Assembly (NCBI GenBank): GCA_002104905.1
Contig: MCFE01000526.1
Coordinates: 1-61,909 of the forward strand
Direction of reading: 5' to 3'
DNA: 61,909 nucleotides
Source of the DNA: Basidiobolus meristosporus CBS 931.73
Lineage: Eukaryota; Basidiobolomycota; Basidiobolomycetes; Basidiobolales; Basidiobolaceae
The translations under genes and the position numbers were made by a program. Position 1 is the first letter of the stretch. Each line of letters starts with the position of its first letter. The notes beneath the pieces were generated by a model. That model did not search any database. It was not told the origin of the DNA and saw only the letters and a list, made by a program, of their open reading frames with translations. Shown here one piece after another: positions 33,686-46,856 of the stretch.

Positions 33686-36068
33686 ATGACAGTTGAAGGT
33701 TTGTTTCCAGACCGAGTGAGTTCGCCTATGCGATGAGTTGATTGATCCAATTCCGCTGGTTTCTAGTCAGTACAAAGCGAAAAATATTACTGAGTGTCTG
33801 GGCGGTAGTCTTGATAGGGCTTCCGTTTTGGTGGAAGACTACTGAGGTGTATCGCGCCAAGCTACCTTTCGACGAAATAGACCACTGGCAAGATTTGGAG
33901 GTAGGAATTCTATCGTATACGTTCATGTGATGGAGCGTGATACCCCGCATCGGCCACATCTACTTACCCTGATGGTCGCAACAAATCCCATATTCAAGAA
34001 TAACGTAATTGATGTTCGATGTGCTATAGGAATGTTTGACTTTTCCTGTTCAAGTCAAACTTCATCTTCCTTCGACTCCGGAATCCCGCAACTTGGATTT
34101 GTCTGATATTACAAGAAATGTCCAGCATAATGTAGACTCCCAATCTCAAGCCAACGCAAGAAAAAACGTGATCATCAACTCCCACGGACAGGTTCGGGTC
34201 CCTGTCCAGATTACTAGTCAGTTGGACTCCTCTGAGAAAGGTTGGCTTTCAGTGTGACGCTCTCTTTATTGCTGACCAAGTTCGCTTAGTCTTCAAAAAC
34301 AGTTGAGGAATCGGAGGTGAACGGAGAATACCACATCTATATCCGACCGGTAGAAGATAGTGCTGTCAAGGAGCCGAAGGTGCTCCTCCAAGATTCTCGT
34401 AGCATTATTGTTGAAACTCAATCATTGGCCCAAGGTGGGTTATCGTCCATGCCTGCTCAGTAATGAGAAAAGACTAACCCTGTCCGTGGCAGATACTATT
34501 GTCGAGACAACATCGGCCATCATTTCAGAACTTTTCACTGAAGAAGAATCAAAGATTGCCAACACCCTGAACGATGATCAGAACTCCTCCAAGGTGGTTT
34601 CACCACATACAACTGTGTTACGAACTCGATTCTTATGCAGATTTATCAGGTCGATGCTGAATTGCGCAGAGTCATGAAATATGCATCCTCGTACCAGCTC
34701 ACTTTCTCCATGATGAACGAAGATCCATCGACCCTTTTGGTTTCCTGGGAGATCGATGCTGCACTGAAAGGTATCACCGAAAGCACATTTTCTTCCGCTC
34801 CACGAACTAAACCTCTCTTCTGCAGAGTATCTGTACCCATTCCTATCTGAGCTCACCAAGATCTCTAACTTCACAGTAGAGTCACAGGTATCCGTCGATG
34901 ACCATTGGCTGCTACTCTAGCGTGTATCTAAGATTCGTTTCTAGATTCAGAATTATGCTACTCTGACCGTGCAACCACAGCGACAAAATACCAAGAAATC
35001 GCACTACTACTACTTGAACCCGGAGTCCCTTCCTCATTTCATCAACTCCGCCGAGTGGAATTTGGGTCAGATACATGTCCGACTGCCATTGCATGTCTAG
35101 CTATTAATCGTGGGATATGATCAACAGCATCCGCAGTTTCCACCAGCCCTAGTATTAATTTTCTGATATACGTTCCATCCGAAAGCCATCGACCACTTCG
35201 CATCCATAGCGCCAAAGGTAAATGGTGTTTGAAGCCGCCAGCATAACTGCCTCCATCCACTAACACCGCCCAAGGTCAAAGGATCTCCAATAGTGCCTTC
35301 CTGATTCCTAGATATGGTGGTGTAGCTATTAGCAACCCCAAAGTGACCGAATCGACTGCAGCGCAGAAATCACACCATTTTACCGCTGCAGAGTTGCGAC
35401 CCTTCATGCAGACATTCACCGTGCAGCTACGTGAACTGTTGGGCATCGACGAGGTCAAAACCATCTTCAACGTAAGATATGGTAATCTAGGCATTGTTAA
35501 ATCGACCCGAACTAAATGGAGATCTCTTTCAAACAACAGAGAGCGGGAATCCAGGTGAGTCACGTATCAACCTCTGGTGTGGGGGTGACCCAATTGGAAT
35601 TGGATAGACTAGCACACAAACGCACCGCACAAAACATGGTTTCTGCTGCCGCGACCCTTAGCTCGCTGTCTAGATTGATCAATCAGATCCCCAATATGGT
35701 TGTATTAGACCATATACAGACCGAGGTACGCTATGATCCGCTTGTCGAGATTGAGTAAACTGCTTCTGATGCGCTTCCATCAACCCCGTCCCACTTAGGT
35801 TACCGAAGCCCTGGGGAGTTTGCAAAAAGCTTGCCATCATGTGAAGCAGATGGACTACCAAGCAGCGCTGCATTCCAGCAAGGAGGCTTTGGAGCGTTCG
35901 GAGTTGGCCTTCTTCGATCCGACCATGGTGTCCATGCTTTATTTCCCGGATGAGCACAAATACGCCATCTACATGCCACTGTTCTTCCCCATATCCGTAC
36001 CTTTAGTACTAACGGCCATCAAAGAATTGCAGGAGATGAGAAAGCGTAAAAAGCAGAAGACCGAGTAA
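33686..36068 (+). CDS. GPI transamidase subunit PIG-S/Gpi17
   Basis: ER membrane subunit of the complex that attaches GPI anchors to proteins. Twelve exons: 33686-33698, 33767-33900, 34030-34240, 34303-34434, 34493-34593, 34641-34770, 34826-34887, 34945-35065, 35128-35217, 35275-35471, 35555-35725, 35799-36068; 1632 nt, 543 residues, the usual family size. The N-terminal membrane segment (about 11-27) leads into the signature LPFWWKTTEVYRA. The luminal body has LTFSMMNEDP, YYYLNPESLPHFINSAEWN and ELDRL. The C-terminus has FFDPTMVSMLYFPDEHKYAIY and a final membrane helix with a basic tail. The exon 3-4 junction has alternatives; the one given is the only choice near 60 nt that keeps frame and a TGCTGAC branch site. 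Exon 1 codes just four complete codons. Confidence 0.94.
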
Positions 36069-36782
36069 CTCGTATGGAACATGGGATGCGAAACAACGGT
36101 TCAGCTGGAGCAGACTCTACATTATGGCTCAGACGGGTCCGCTTTGCTTTTCATTTCATTTCATTTCTCTTTGCTCGCAAGATTTTCATTGCTGATTTTA
36201 CGTCAGTTTCTTGGATGTATTGACTTGGTAACCGTTTATATATCTTATTAAATCAAAAGCTTTTGGGATTTCCCATTTGGCTTCCGAAACGAGGTCCATT
36301 GCTTGGGATGTGTTTATATACAACATCGATGTGACGTTTACTCCGGCTTGTCAGTGCAAATCTCCATACATTCTCAATAGTATACCCGGGGCTTCATTCT
36401 AAAAAAGCTTCACTCCAAAAGAAGGGAGTTGACTGCGGATCTCCTCGCACCCTGTGGCCAGGAATTGAACCAAAGAACCAAATGGAGTGATCCAGAGATT
36501 GGACCGGTTTTTGAATAAATTGAACTTCTTGTGAAGGGAATAAGAATGAAGGATTGGTTTATGATTGATATATTAAAATCCAAGCTTGGAGGATCTCCAG
36601 GGACCAACCACGAAGGTTTGGTTAAAAATGAACTAGATACCACCAGAAAACGAACCAAGGATAGGAAAGTATACGTTAACAAGCTTTTACTAAGGTTAGG
36701 AAAGCCAAAAGGTGAAATATATGGATCAAAAGCATAATGTAACATATTGAACAGACCATTTGGTTGGATTTCGATGATGTTT
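36069..36782. other. Intergenic, convergent 3' flanks
   Basis: About 710 bp between the PIG-S stop and the stop of the FN2-SH3 gene. A short ATTTC repeat lies near 36148-36168. The minus frame 36410-36910 runs into the SH3 exon in another frame and is a shadow. Confidence 0.5.
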
Positions 36783-37806
36783 TTAAATATTGGCTTGGAT
36801 AGCAGGTGTGAGCTCCGAAGAAGATTCAACACAATGCTTAGGGAACACTCCCTTAATACGTCCTCGGCTCTCGTTGATTCCCTGCACCCATCCATCATCG
36901 TATTCGACAAGAATGGTTACCTGATCTCCTGGGTATACTTCAAGTTCGTCACCTAATGTTGGCGTATATGTGCTAACTACAGTATATGTCTTGTGCATAT
37001 TAGGTGGAGGTAGTTTGGTGTCTTCAAAAATGGCGCTTTCGAATCCTCGGCCACCAGCATCTGCCATCTGAGAACTCATGTTCTTCTTGGATTGATGTCG
37101 ACGATACATAAACATGGCAAGGCCAGCCATTCCAACCACGGCCACTCCTACAACGCCTCCAATCACACCAGTAGACACTCCAGTGGAATGAGATCCACTA
37201 TTCCCAGCATTTTGATCCTTCGAGACTTCGTTAGGAACTTGCGAGGTGTTCGATGTGTCAGTGGGGTTGGCGGAAAGAGGCTTCTTAGGAGGAGTCGGAT
37301 CTGGGGAACATTCATGCTGGTTAATTTACACAGGACGAAAAGGGGGTTTCGGATGATCGGGTCCGTCGAGTATTGAACTTACCGGCAGCCGGGCTTGGTT
37401 TAATTGCAAGGCAGCTAATCAAGGATTTAACTTTAGACGAGTAGCACTTCATGTTCTTATCAGAGCCAGCTGATGTGGAAAAACAGCCATGAACCATGGT
37501 GCCATTTCCGACATCGGAAGTAGCATCGCAGTCCACCTGTCGTTCATTGAAGGTACCTACTCGGAGGGGAATGGTGGTTCCTTTGCAGTAACCCCAGTTA
37601 TCCTCGGGAGTAGGTCGACGTAAAAAGCACCAAGGCTTTCCTTGATTATCAGCCTCTGTGCATCCTTGGTACTGAATCCCTTTGTACTGGAAACTGGAAA
37701 CGCATTCAGTATAACGAACTGTAGGATTTGCCAAGCAAACCGCACTGAGTGTGAGGATGCATAGAAGCAGAACTGCAATCGGGGTGGTTTGTAAAGGGGC
37801 CTTCAT
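36783..37806 (-). CDS. Single-pass membrane protein: FN2-like ectodomain, TM helix, cytoplasmic SH3
   Basis: Two exons: 37806-37383 and 37300-36783, 82-nt intron; 942 nt, 313 residues. There is a signal peptide at about 1-26 (ATG at 37806; the open frame upstream starts without ATG). Residues 35-74 fit the fibronectin type II pattern: C, F-Y-G, Y, CT, WC, then D-x-WGYC. A second cysteine group follows (~90-135), then a Ser/Thr/Asn linker, a membrane helix at about 186-207, and a basic stop-transfer RRHQSKK. The SH3 domain is at about 247-301, with the ALYDY-like YTVVSTY, GDELEVYPGD, DDGWVQG and GVFPKHCV. The layout is that of a surface sensor or adhesion receptor docking a proline-rich partner; function is inferred only. 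In-frame acceptors other than 37301 were excluded by phase. Confidence 0.85.
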
Positions 37807-40631
37807 CTGGTAATCTGCGACTTGGGCGCTATAGAACCTATTTGGGGTTGGTACAAAGGCTTGAATCGATTTGCCCCAAACGAACACTTACACGAGCGTC
37901 AAGTGTGATGAGCACGAATAATTTAATGGGTATAATTTCAACTCAGCAATCAAGCCTCAGATGAAATGTATACGGTTGAATGGACTATCCGAGTTCCAGT
38001 TGGTTGAGAATAAATAGGAGGGGAGGCTAACCAACGAACAAGGGAAGCACTTGCAAAACGGAGGATTGGGAAGTATCAAAGATCGATTATCCAGCACTGA
38101 TCTTTGATTCAAGTGAAAACGAGCGTTTTCCGATAGTGGAGGGAGACTCAAAATCGGGTGGGACCAATGCGCGCTATTGTTATAAAGGTCGATGGTGAGT
38201 CTTCTATAACAGCGCGAGAGATGCAATCCGAGAAGATGGGGAAGAGCCTCAAGGATTGGTGAAGAAATAAGGATGAAAAACGAGGTGAGAGAAGGATTAA
38301 AGCAAATGGACAGTGAGAGATCCGTTCGTTAAAATACCGCCACTCGATTGAGATTGGGAGAAAATCAACTCAATATATGATTGCATGAAACCCTGCTTAT
38401 ATGCATGTAACAAAACACAAATGAATTTTACCTATTTGGTCTGGTTGTATGCTCCAGTTGGATGAAATATTTCCAAAAACCATGACATTAACATAGAGTT
38501 TAAATGAGCCAGTTCCTAATCAGGGTAGACTCATAACATCAAAAGCAACTTAATATCTATTTCTTGATGTATCCAGGCCTCTGATAGCAGCTAGCAACCA
38601 CCTCGTTAATCCCATACTCATTCGGATAACGGGGCCCTCCATTGGCTAGGTCTCACTCTAATACACACATTAGTACCACAATATATGTTTGGCAACGGAT
38701 TACCATATGAAATACTGGTCTGAGAATGATTAAGATATTCTTGATTCTCGGAAAAAATGTCGTTGCTGCTTATTCTGAGACAGCACGTTGATGGCTGCTC
38801 TTAATGCTTGATGGCCCTGGCCAGTATTCGTTGCAGGTGAAGTAACAAACATGCTGTGTGTGATAGAAGCTTACAGCGACCGAGAGGCTTTAGCCTGGCA
38901 AGCCCGGACCACTCCATAAGCCTTAGTAGTACCAGGATCAGCCGATGCACATTTATTCCCGGGTACTCCAAGAAGCCTTGGTTATAGCAACAACCACAGA
39001 CAAGAATGGCTGCTCCATTCCCAGAGCCTAGTCACAAATGGGAAGCTAGGCCTGTTTCCGGCACTCGGCGTCGTCGTTGGTGGATGGTTAATCCTGTGCC
39101 ACGCCTCATACCTGGGTACCGGTTGTCAGACCTGAAAACACTCGAACTGAAAAGGTCCCGATTTTTGTAAGATCTTCAAATGCGCATAAATCAAACAGTG
39201 TGCCAATCACAATATTCGGTGGAATGGAATGCATATTTGGCTTGAATTGGCTTGTTAAACAACGATGTGATGTGCTCGTTGGATGTGGGACTAAATAAGT
39301 GCGTGTTAGGTCACTGGGGAACTCCCACTTGAATATATCAAATCACTAGAGTCACGGAGGATTAAGAGTGATAATCTGAGATTAAGGTGCCTATGATGAA
39401 AGGCAATTAGCCCCACCAGCCAATCACCGCTGACCACCACAATGCATCATTATAGCAAAGCAATTGAAACTTTATTAATCTTCAATTAAGACTCATTCCA
39501 GGTGGGGTCGAAGTGAATGTTTACATAAAGTGGATCTTGATAAGAACAATTCAAGGGGTTGAGAGGGTGTAGCCCAGTGTAGCCTAGCCGTAGTGTAGCT
39601 AAGTTTGGGTCTTATGGCGACAGTGAATATTGGGTGTTGCTTGTACTCAGCATATTGCATGATCGGTGAACCTCATAGCATAAATGGCGCTCCGTCGATG
39701 CTTCTAGCTAAGCGCTGCAGGTTAAAGAAGACCCTCAGCTGTTTTAAACGACCATGACCACATATATTATAGCGACATACTTGGCCATCTTTTTCCATGG
39801 AGGATCGGAGAGAACCGAGGCTTCACGACATGTGTGAGTGAAAGGGATGGCTGCTATGTATCAGAGAATCCCGATGGTATATTACTTCTTTTGTTCTCTC
39901 AAAATAGAGTACTCGCAACGATGACACTTATAAGAAATCCGTGTAACATGTTTACATAAATGCGTATTTTAGTAATATTCGTCAATGGAAATGCGCTCTT
40001 TGTATCACTTCCTTTCTACGCTCTACGGCTGCAAATCTCGCGTAATCTAAAGTGCTCTGATTTTTCCCAGCCTATTCTATAGGCCCAAGCATCATCCTTT
40101 GCTCAATGTGTTATTCTGTTCTGTTGTGATTCGCCAATATGGTATGAGACGGGAAAAATATAAATTTGGAGTAACAAGGGCATAGCCAACCTAATCGAAA
40201 GTTGAAGTTGTTGGGATGTGGTGTTGTGGCTGTATATGGTTACGCCCACAATGGGGAGTCTCGACAACCTCACAATACATATGTATATCAATAGAACGCA
40301 TTCCTTTGTTTGAACAGATTTAATGAGCTTCAATAGAATTCCATAAACTAAAACGGAAAAAGATACAACGAATTATTGATATCCTGTGGTAAACTGGGCG
40401 TGCTAGGGCAGAGGTGCAAGGTATATAAACGACAGAAGGAATAGAGGCGGTGTAGAAGTTCAAATATTGTATTACAAAACGTGAGAGTGAGAAAGTAACA
40501 ACTATGGCTTTTTAAAATTATGACTATGAGGGATTGGAAGAGTATTAAACTAGAGGTACAATGGATACGAGGCATCGAACACCAGACAACCAGCAACGGC
40601 CGACATAATGCTTTCGTACGTTGATTGTCTT
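37807..40631. other. Gene-poor stretch
   Basis: About 2.8 kb upstream of the FN2-SH3 gene. Only short frames (longest under 95 codons), and no recognisable gene, LTR or RNA. Confidence 0.45.
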
Positions 40632-41954
40632 TCATTTAAATGCTTGTGCCTTTTCACAGTAAGGTAGGCGCATGTTTTGCGCCTTTTCAAGCTTCTTCTT
40701 ATCAGTCGGAAATATCCAACTCTTGGCTTGCCTAATAGCTTCGTCCTTTCTTTGCCTCTCTTGGTTGCATTCATACACCAGGTAGCGATAGTACTGGCTT
40801 TCCACATTTTCCTCAAACTGTCTCAGCTTTGAATTGTAAGCGGTATTAGAAAATACGCTGTGAAATTCCCGTGGTTCGACAAAATACTCCACATGGCGTT
40901 TCCGAGTCTCCCGTCTGTGGTTGAAGTGACCAGTCAGATCAAAAGAGAAGTCAGGATCAGGTGTACCGCTGAACAGAGAGGAGAGAATGGAGAAGAGGAA
41001 AAGAAGGAAAAACGGTAGAAGCTTAAGGTAAGTAAATGTATCCGAATCAGAGGCAGCTCCCCGGTGCGCATATTGAGGTCTTTGGTATTGGCGATGATAG
41101 CGGACGCCATCGTGGCCCATAAAGGTAGATGCTGGGAACCCTATTATTCATCGCAATTGAGTATCTCTCAATACTTAATCGTCAATAGTTTGAATTACCT
41201 CCTCCAAAAAACATGTTGAATAATTGCTCCGGGTTAATCTCATCTTCAAATTGATATCCACGGGTATTGCTTGAGAAACCTCTTGCTCCTGAGCTCCGAG
41301 ATTCAGGATCACAACCTGATTGATCGAACACCCTTCTCTTGTCGCTGTCACTCAGAATGGTAAAAGCTTTGCTGATAACTGGATAACAACTCATTAGCCC
41401 ACCAATAGTGCAGACAGGGAGCTGCAGTGTACTTACGCTTGAATGCCTCATCTGCTCCGGGAGCCGAGTTTTTGTCTGGGTGGAACTGTAGTGCAAGCTA
41501 AACATAAAAGAATAATTGTTATTGCAGGCAACACGCGCTTTCAAGGCCAACATGGGCGTACCTTTCTATAAGCCTTTTTAATCTGTGCTTCAGTGGCTGA
41601 TTTTTCTATTCCAAGAATGGCGTAGAAATCGTTAGGATTGCAGGCCTTTATCTTCTTCACTGCCTCCACCTGCTCCTTTGTGTATGCCTTTGTCTGACGA
41701 CCAGAGGTAGACTCGGCTTTTGGATTGTTGGGAATAGAGGTTTTTGGTCCCGCGGCAGCTTCGTATGCAGGAGGAGGGCTGGAAGGCTCATCTGAGGATT
41801 GCTCCACTTTCAGGAGGAATTTCTCCGCCTCTGTGGTTGGGTAAAGAGCGATCGACTTTCTGGCAAATTTCAATGCGCTTGCTCGATTGCCACCGTCGAA
41901 ATGTTTCTTTGCGATGTCCAAGCAACGCGACGCCTCGTCTTTGTTGACCTCCAT
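40632..41954 (-). CDS. ER-membrane J-domain co-chaperone (DNAJB12/B14, Hlj1-like)
   Basis: Hsp40 that recruits Hsp70 to the cytosolic face of the ER, typically for quality control and ERAD. Four exons: 41954-41562, 41497-41437, 41378-41199, 41140-40632; 1143 nt, 380 residues; introns 58-64 nt. The N-terminus EVNKDEASRCLDIAKKHF is the family helix that precedes a Pro/Ser linker. The J domain covers about 109-173 with HPD at 137-139, reached only after splicing. A Gly/Phe-type region (GGYQFED..NMFFGGG) follows, then a membrane helix at about 250-268. The C-terminal DUF1977 domain (YFVEPREFH, YLVYECNQE) completes the family architecture. Confidence 0.93.
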
Positions 41955-42708
41955 AGTATTTTAAGATAAGTAATGTCAAAGATAACGATTTGAGCACCCA
42001 AGTTCCTGAAATAATATAAATCCAAACTTGTGAGGGATATTGAGGGGTATTGGCCAATTAAAAAGTAACAACCAAGTCATCATTTCGATCATTCTTATCA
42101 ATATTTTTTTCTATTCCACCACTAAACGCAAACCATTGCGGAATACGAAGGGGAGAAACGAACGTAGCTGAGTTATTCCAGAAGTTCCTAGAAATCCTGA
42201 ATGTTGATTATTCAGATCTTGATGGTTTGCAATACCACATGATTCCAATCAGAAAAAGCCCCTCTCCAATCAACAACCATCTGCCACTTAAATGGTTTAA
42301 GCGTCTCATTATTCTCCCAGTCCAGTAAAGTTGGACACGTTGAACAGCGCTGAATAGTCCATCTAATTCCAATGCCTCCCTTGTGACCTTCGGAACATAA
42401 GCTCACCAATAATGGAACTCTAGGCCTGGCTCCTCACAACTTGAGTACCCATCCTGATTAAATGTCACGGTGAAAAACGCTTTATCCCAGGGCTTGCCCG
42501 CACAACAATTGGTTAAACACTGGTGCATGAAGCCGATATTATGGTGGGATGCGTACTTTGAAATGGATGCATCTGCCTCGAGAGAATCCATTCCATACTC
42601 ACAACAAATCTATACAATTCCCCAACTCGAATCATGCCAAAAGTTACATGTAGCAGGCTATCGTTTTATTACTTGTTGATAACTATGGTTATAAGTCGAA
42701 TCAACGAA
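41955..42708. other. Intergenic: J-protein promoter and eL37 3' flank
   Basis: About 750 bp; no coding sequence or RNA gene recognised. Confidence 0.45.
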
Positions 42709-43235
42709 TTAGGCAGAGGCAGCCTTGGGGGTTTGCTTTTGAGCTTGAGTGCCTTCACGGAAGCCATTCTTGAAGCGACGAGAGACCTCCTTGAGGTATC
42801 TCATGCGACCAGTACCAGTGGTCTTTCTGCGCTTGGCCTTTTGACCCCAGTTGAAGCTTCTGATCTTAGCAGCAGGGTATCCGCAGCTGGCGCAGGTCTT
42901 CTTTTGGTTGTGGAAGGAGCGCTTACCACAGCGGCGGCAGAGAGTGTGGGATTTGGTGTGACGCTTACCGAAACTTTGAGTACCCTTAGTCTATAGGGTT
43001 GCAAATAGTGTTGGTTATTATGTTAACGTGATTTTAACAGAAGAACGACCCCGATAAAGTAGAGTGGTCGAGGTTGGTGCGCCAACAGTGGCTCTATCTA
43101 TTCTCAGAGATTATTCCATCCATTTCACTCGAGGTTGATGCCTTTTTCAAGGCCACTCTGTAGCATACAGTGACTCTTGGCATAGAATATTTCTCACTTT
43201 AGGGCACTGACTGAACGAAAAGAGATACATACCAT
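42709..43235 (-). CDS. Large-subunit ribosomal protein eL37
   Basis: Zinc-binding protein of the 60S subunit. Two exons: 43235-43233, which is the ATG alone, and 42990-42709. The 242-nt intron, about four times longer than most introns here, has donor GTATGT and acceptor CTATAG. 94 residues. The start reads [12 protein letters not shown], then CRRC and CASC zinc pairs, GYPAAK, YNWG-like [19 protein letters not shown] and a Lys/Ala tail, all eL37 hallmarks. The frame is hidden by longer open frames on the opposite strand, so an automatic caller using ORF length would miss it. The strong codon bias fits a highly expressed ribosomal protein gene. Confidence 0.96.
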
Positions 43236-45515
43236 GATGAACGAATGTAACTATCAAACGACTGCAAAGGGAGCGAGGGAGAGGGAGCTTTAATGATGAT
43301 GCTATTGATAGTTTTAAGATTTAACCCATGTTGACTGAATGGTGATGGAAAAATTTACTATCTTGTGATTGGATGGGCCTTTGCCAGATAGATCTGCCAA
43401 ACGGCACTTGATTGATTTGACAAATGTTTTTTAGTAACCCGAACATCATTAGACTTGCTTATTGACTTCATTATCCCAAACTTGACTAGTGTACCAATGC
43501 TAGATAGTTCGGGGCATTATTGCTGTTGGGACAAATATGTCCACTTATTTGAGGAATGCCTACAAGCCAACTACACGTAGACACCATTTCTTCAAGAGGC
43601 ATGTTGGCCATCACCAATAACTATTTGAGGAGGAGGTTGGTCATTCACACCAGTTGCATTTCATCATCATCTATTTCTTATTTGTGATATATGTTGGCTA
43701 AAGTTCAGGCCAAGCTTCGCAGACAACCAGTATATGCAGTGCCCCAATCACCGCTATATTTTCTTGCCTTTTAAGGGCATTCTCTTCAGAGTTGCCGGGT
43801 ATTCAAGCGAATCCTCGAAATGTTTGAGCCATGTCTGGCCCACTGGGTTGAAATGACTTAAAATACCCAGTTAATGGATACTAGTTAATAGAAGCCACTG
43901 TTATTTCTTGAAATCTCAGGGCGTAGTAAGTTCCGACATTTGGGGACTATCAATATTCGGCCGGGAAACTAGTAAGTTGTATTTATCCGGATTTGTCATC
44001 TAGTTATAGGAAAATGCTAAATCTCCGAGGTTTGGGAGGGATGGCGGGTTTCTAAGGCATGGGAAACTTGTAATCAAGGATAGCTTACCAAAAGGGTGCA
44101 CAATGGCATCTCTCGTGATGCTATTCGGGTGAAAGCACAGAGTTAGAGCTACTAAGCAGAAAGCGTAACATGAAGATTCAATCTTGGCCAAGACTCATGG
44201 CTACACGACCTATCATGATGCTTTATTCCTCAATAGGTGGAGGTTGGCCCCAATGCGAGTTAACCGCTGCCATACTTGGCATTGGAAAGGGCAAAGTAAT
44301 TCGTCAGTTCGAAGTCAACCTGAATGTGATGAGATTAATGCAGGCCCGATATAGCAGAAATATTCCGATTGCTCAGTTCGTGGGCGAATCAAGATTGGTA
44401 TCCATATCATGAGACGAGCACCCTGCTCCTTCATTGGAAGAGTGATCGTGTAACTTGATTAGGGAATCGTCATTCATAGATAAGAGGGCTATACCACATA
44501 TCCACTGGACACCCCGATCCTCTTGGATAGAAGGTACTGAAATCCACACCAATGTTGGCTCTCTGAAACTAGGTGTTGCAGGGAATGGTCAGAATCAATC
44601 AGTTAGACACAAGGTTCCATATTGGATATGGGGTTCGGCCAAGGAAATCGACAGTCCTACCACTGTTAGATATTCCCATTCACGTCATAAATCTGCAAAT
44701 TCATTCATTCTCCAGAGGAGATACCGTAAATCCTCAACATGGTGAGAAAGCTCTTAGAGCCCAGAGGCTTGATGTACTCGGGCTAGCCTTCGTGATAGCT
44801 TGGATGTTGAATGCTTATAAATATAGATCATGGCCGATCAGATATGATCCTAGGTTTCCTGGTTTGAGAACAAATGTATTACAACGCAGCAACAATTAAT
44901 GAAGTGGCCGCATTCCAGGCTGGTATAGCTACTGGCCCCGGTGAGTAGCTCTTCGCTTGCAATCGACTCTGCTGTTGTACCAGGAGGGAGGGTGATAACA
45001 AGGGGCTGTGGAACCCCGGGGAACACCCAGGTTTCTAATCATCCGGTTGTGGATAATTTGGGCGTTTGGCACTAAAGCGCCAAATCCGTGGTTTCTCCTG
45101 ACTGAACCACCCAGTTTTAACTCATGAAATCCCACCGGATTCTCCCAGCTGGGATCTGGTGACATTCACCATCTCTCGAAATCAACTCTTTCCTATTGTT
45201 TCGTTACGTGAAAAGCTTTTATGTACACAGAAATAGTGCAGGATTGGAACAGACGATGATGGATTAAGAAGCAAGTCTGATGCGGTTATATGTACGTATA
45301 TATAGCCACCAATCTTTGTGTTGATAGCCAATGGTCTCCCTTGAACCATGTAGATATGCGGCTCTCCAAAATCTCAACCGCTGTTTTAAGGCATTCATGA
45401 ATGAGACAGGAAGGGCCCATATTACACAAATCTAAGCATAGGTACTGGGGATTGCAAGGTGTATTTGTACTGCTCCAAGCAGCAGATCGTTCGGACTTGC
45501 AGAACGGTCGGGTGG
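43236..45515. other. Gene-poor stretch
   Basis: About 2.3 kb with the eL37 promoter at one end and the GATA factor 3' flank at the other. Overlapping plus frames at 44170-44899 (80-108 codons) have no motif and do not join into a sensible product. Confidence 0.4.
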
Positions 45516-46856
45516 CTATGGGCATCCCGTATCGGTATCCCACGGCTGCCAAAGCTTGTTTGACGAACATGTATAGTTGATTGGTGGTGTGGATTCCGGA
45601 GCAATCAGGTGTTGGGTAATGAAATTTCCAGGGCAGGTTTGATGGGTGGAACCAAAATCAAAAGTGGAGTTGATAGCCTGGGAAGAGGAATTGCTTACTA
45701 ACTGTGCCTGTGCTGAATCCACTGACCCGGTGGGGAGTAGTGCATCAAAAGTGGCAGAGTATGGTGCATGGGAGGTTGTGTGGGGGTAGCCTGGCATTAG
45801 CTCTGTTTGACAGTGTGTAAGATCTGGCTCGCTGTATAGTGATCTGTCAGCTGAAATCGACGAGGGTAACCATCCACCAAAGTCGACAAGGCTGTGATGT
45901 GTGATGGAGAGGGTAGACCCATGAGGTAAGTTGGTGTAGTTATGTATCACTTCCGCTTGAATGAATGATGGTGGAGTAGGATATGTGCTTTGATGCATCA
46001 ATCCTGTGTCCTTGGTCACCATTGAGTTGCCATGAAATATGGTTGGGTGTACTTCAATAATCGGTGAGAGTTCGTTGACGTCTGCTGAGCGAGTCTGTGT
46101 CGAAAATACTGAATCACCAATACTGCCATCCAAAAAATAGCCTTCATCGACTGGACTCATCGAGTGTGCGTCGGATATAAACCGGAGAGGAGGTGTAGCA
46201 GCTAATTCAGGTGAAGTGATGTATTTTTCTCTTTCCGGAGGGAGCTCAGCGGACTTCTCCGCATGCTCAAATAGCAGCAGGCCTTCACGGCCCGCGCCTC
46301 GGTTGCTGGCTACTGTCCCTGTAACCAGCCCTGTATGACGACCAAACTTGGCCATTGTTCCGATGGGGTTTCGGTTCCTCTTTTTTATCACATCCTTTTT
46401 CAAGCTAAGCGGCCGAACGATACCATGGAGTTTTAAAAATAAGCCACAGGCATTGCAAAGTGGCTCACCATCATGCGGATTGCGACGCCAAAGTGGAGTC
46501 GTTGTTGTTTGGCAATTGGAACATCGTGAGCCATCCGATGCATCAGATCCCGGCGTAATTGATTTCCGACGTCGGTTGCTTTTCTTAGTTGAGTGTGGGG
46601 AACAGCGATGCTTTTTCTCATTACCGCTTGACCATTCATCGGTGCCATCGGAGAGGTTTAACTGCTCGAAGCTATCACCGCAACCCATCTCCGACGGGCC
46701 TTCGACGCCGAGAATTTCCATATTTTTTGTAAATCCACTACCAGATGGGGTGAGGTTTCCGATCGCACTGGTAAGGCTAGCAGAGAGTTTGGTAATGTTG
46801 TAACAATGGTTTTGGTGGAGAGGGTGTGATGTGGAATGGATACTATCACGTTTCAT
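45516..46856 (-). CDS. GATA-type transcription factor, second copy
   Basis: Intronless, ATG at 46856, 446 residues. One GATA finger at 112-137, CSNC-x18-CNAC, followed by [15 protein letters not shown] and [12 protein letters not shown]. It is therefore close in finger and basic tail to the protein at 19427-21731. A basic KKSNRRRKS stretch just before the finger could be a nuclear localisation signal. The rest is Ser/Thr/Pro/His-rich and looks disordered. It lacks the DUF1752 N-terminus of the first factor, so it is not a simple duplicate. A role in nitrogen regulation is a family-based guess. Confidence 0.9.
   Translation of the reverse strand: MKRDSIHSTSHPLHQNHCYNITKLSASLTSAIGNLTPSGSGFTKNMEILGVEGPSEMGCGDSFEQLNLSDGTDEWSSGNEKKHRCSPHSTKKSNRRRKSITPGSDASDGSRCSNCQTTTTPLWRRNPHDGEPLCNACGLFLKLHGIVRPLSLKKDVIKKRNRNPIGTMAKFGRHTGLVTGTVASNRGAGREGLLLFEHAEKSAELPPEREKYITSPELAATPPLRFISDAHSMSPVDEGYFLDGSIGDSVFSTQTRSADVNELSPIIEVHPTIFHGNSMVTKDTGLMHQSTYPTPPSFIQAEVIHNYTNLPHGSTLSITHHSLVDFGGWLPSSISADRSLYSEPDLTHCQTELMPGYPHTTSHAPYSATFDALLPTGSVDSAQAQLVSNSSSQAINSTFDFGSTHQTCPGNFITQHLIAPESTPPINYTCSSNKLWQPWDTDTGCP

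Noticed and set aside
34192-34287. Alternative intron in PIG-S (34192-34287), or a 36-nt intron at 34252-34287
   Set aside because: The first removes a segment (VPVQITSQLDSS) that looks coding; the second is shorter than any other intron here. 34241-34302 keeps the frame, length and branch site.
36410-36910. 166-codon minus-strand ORF next to the SH3 gene
   Set aside because: It overlaps the SH3 exon in another frame over ~130 bp and has no motif: a shadow frame.
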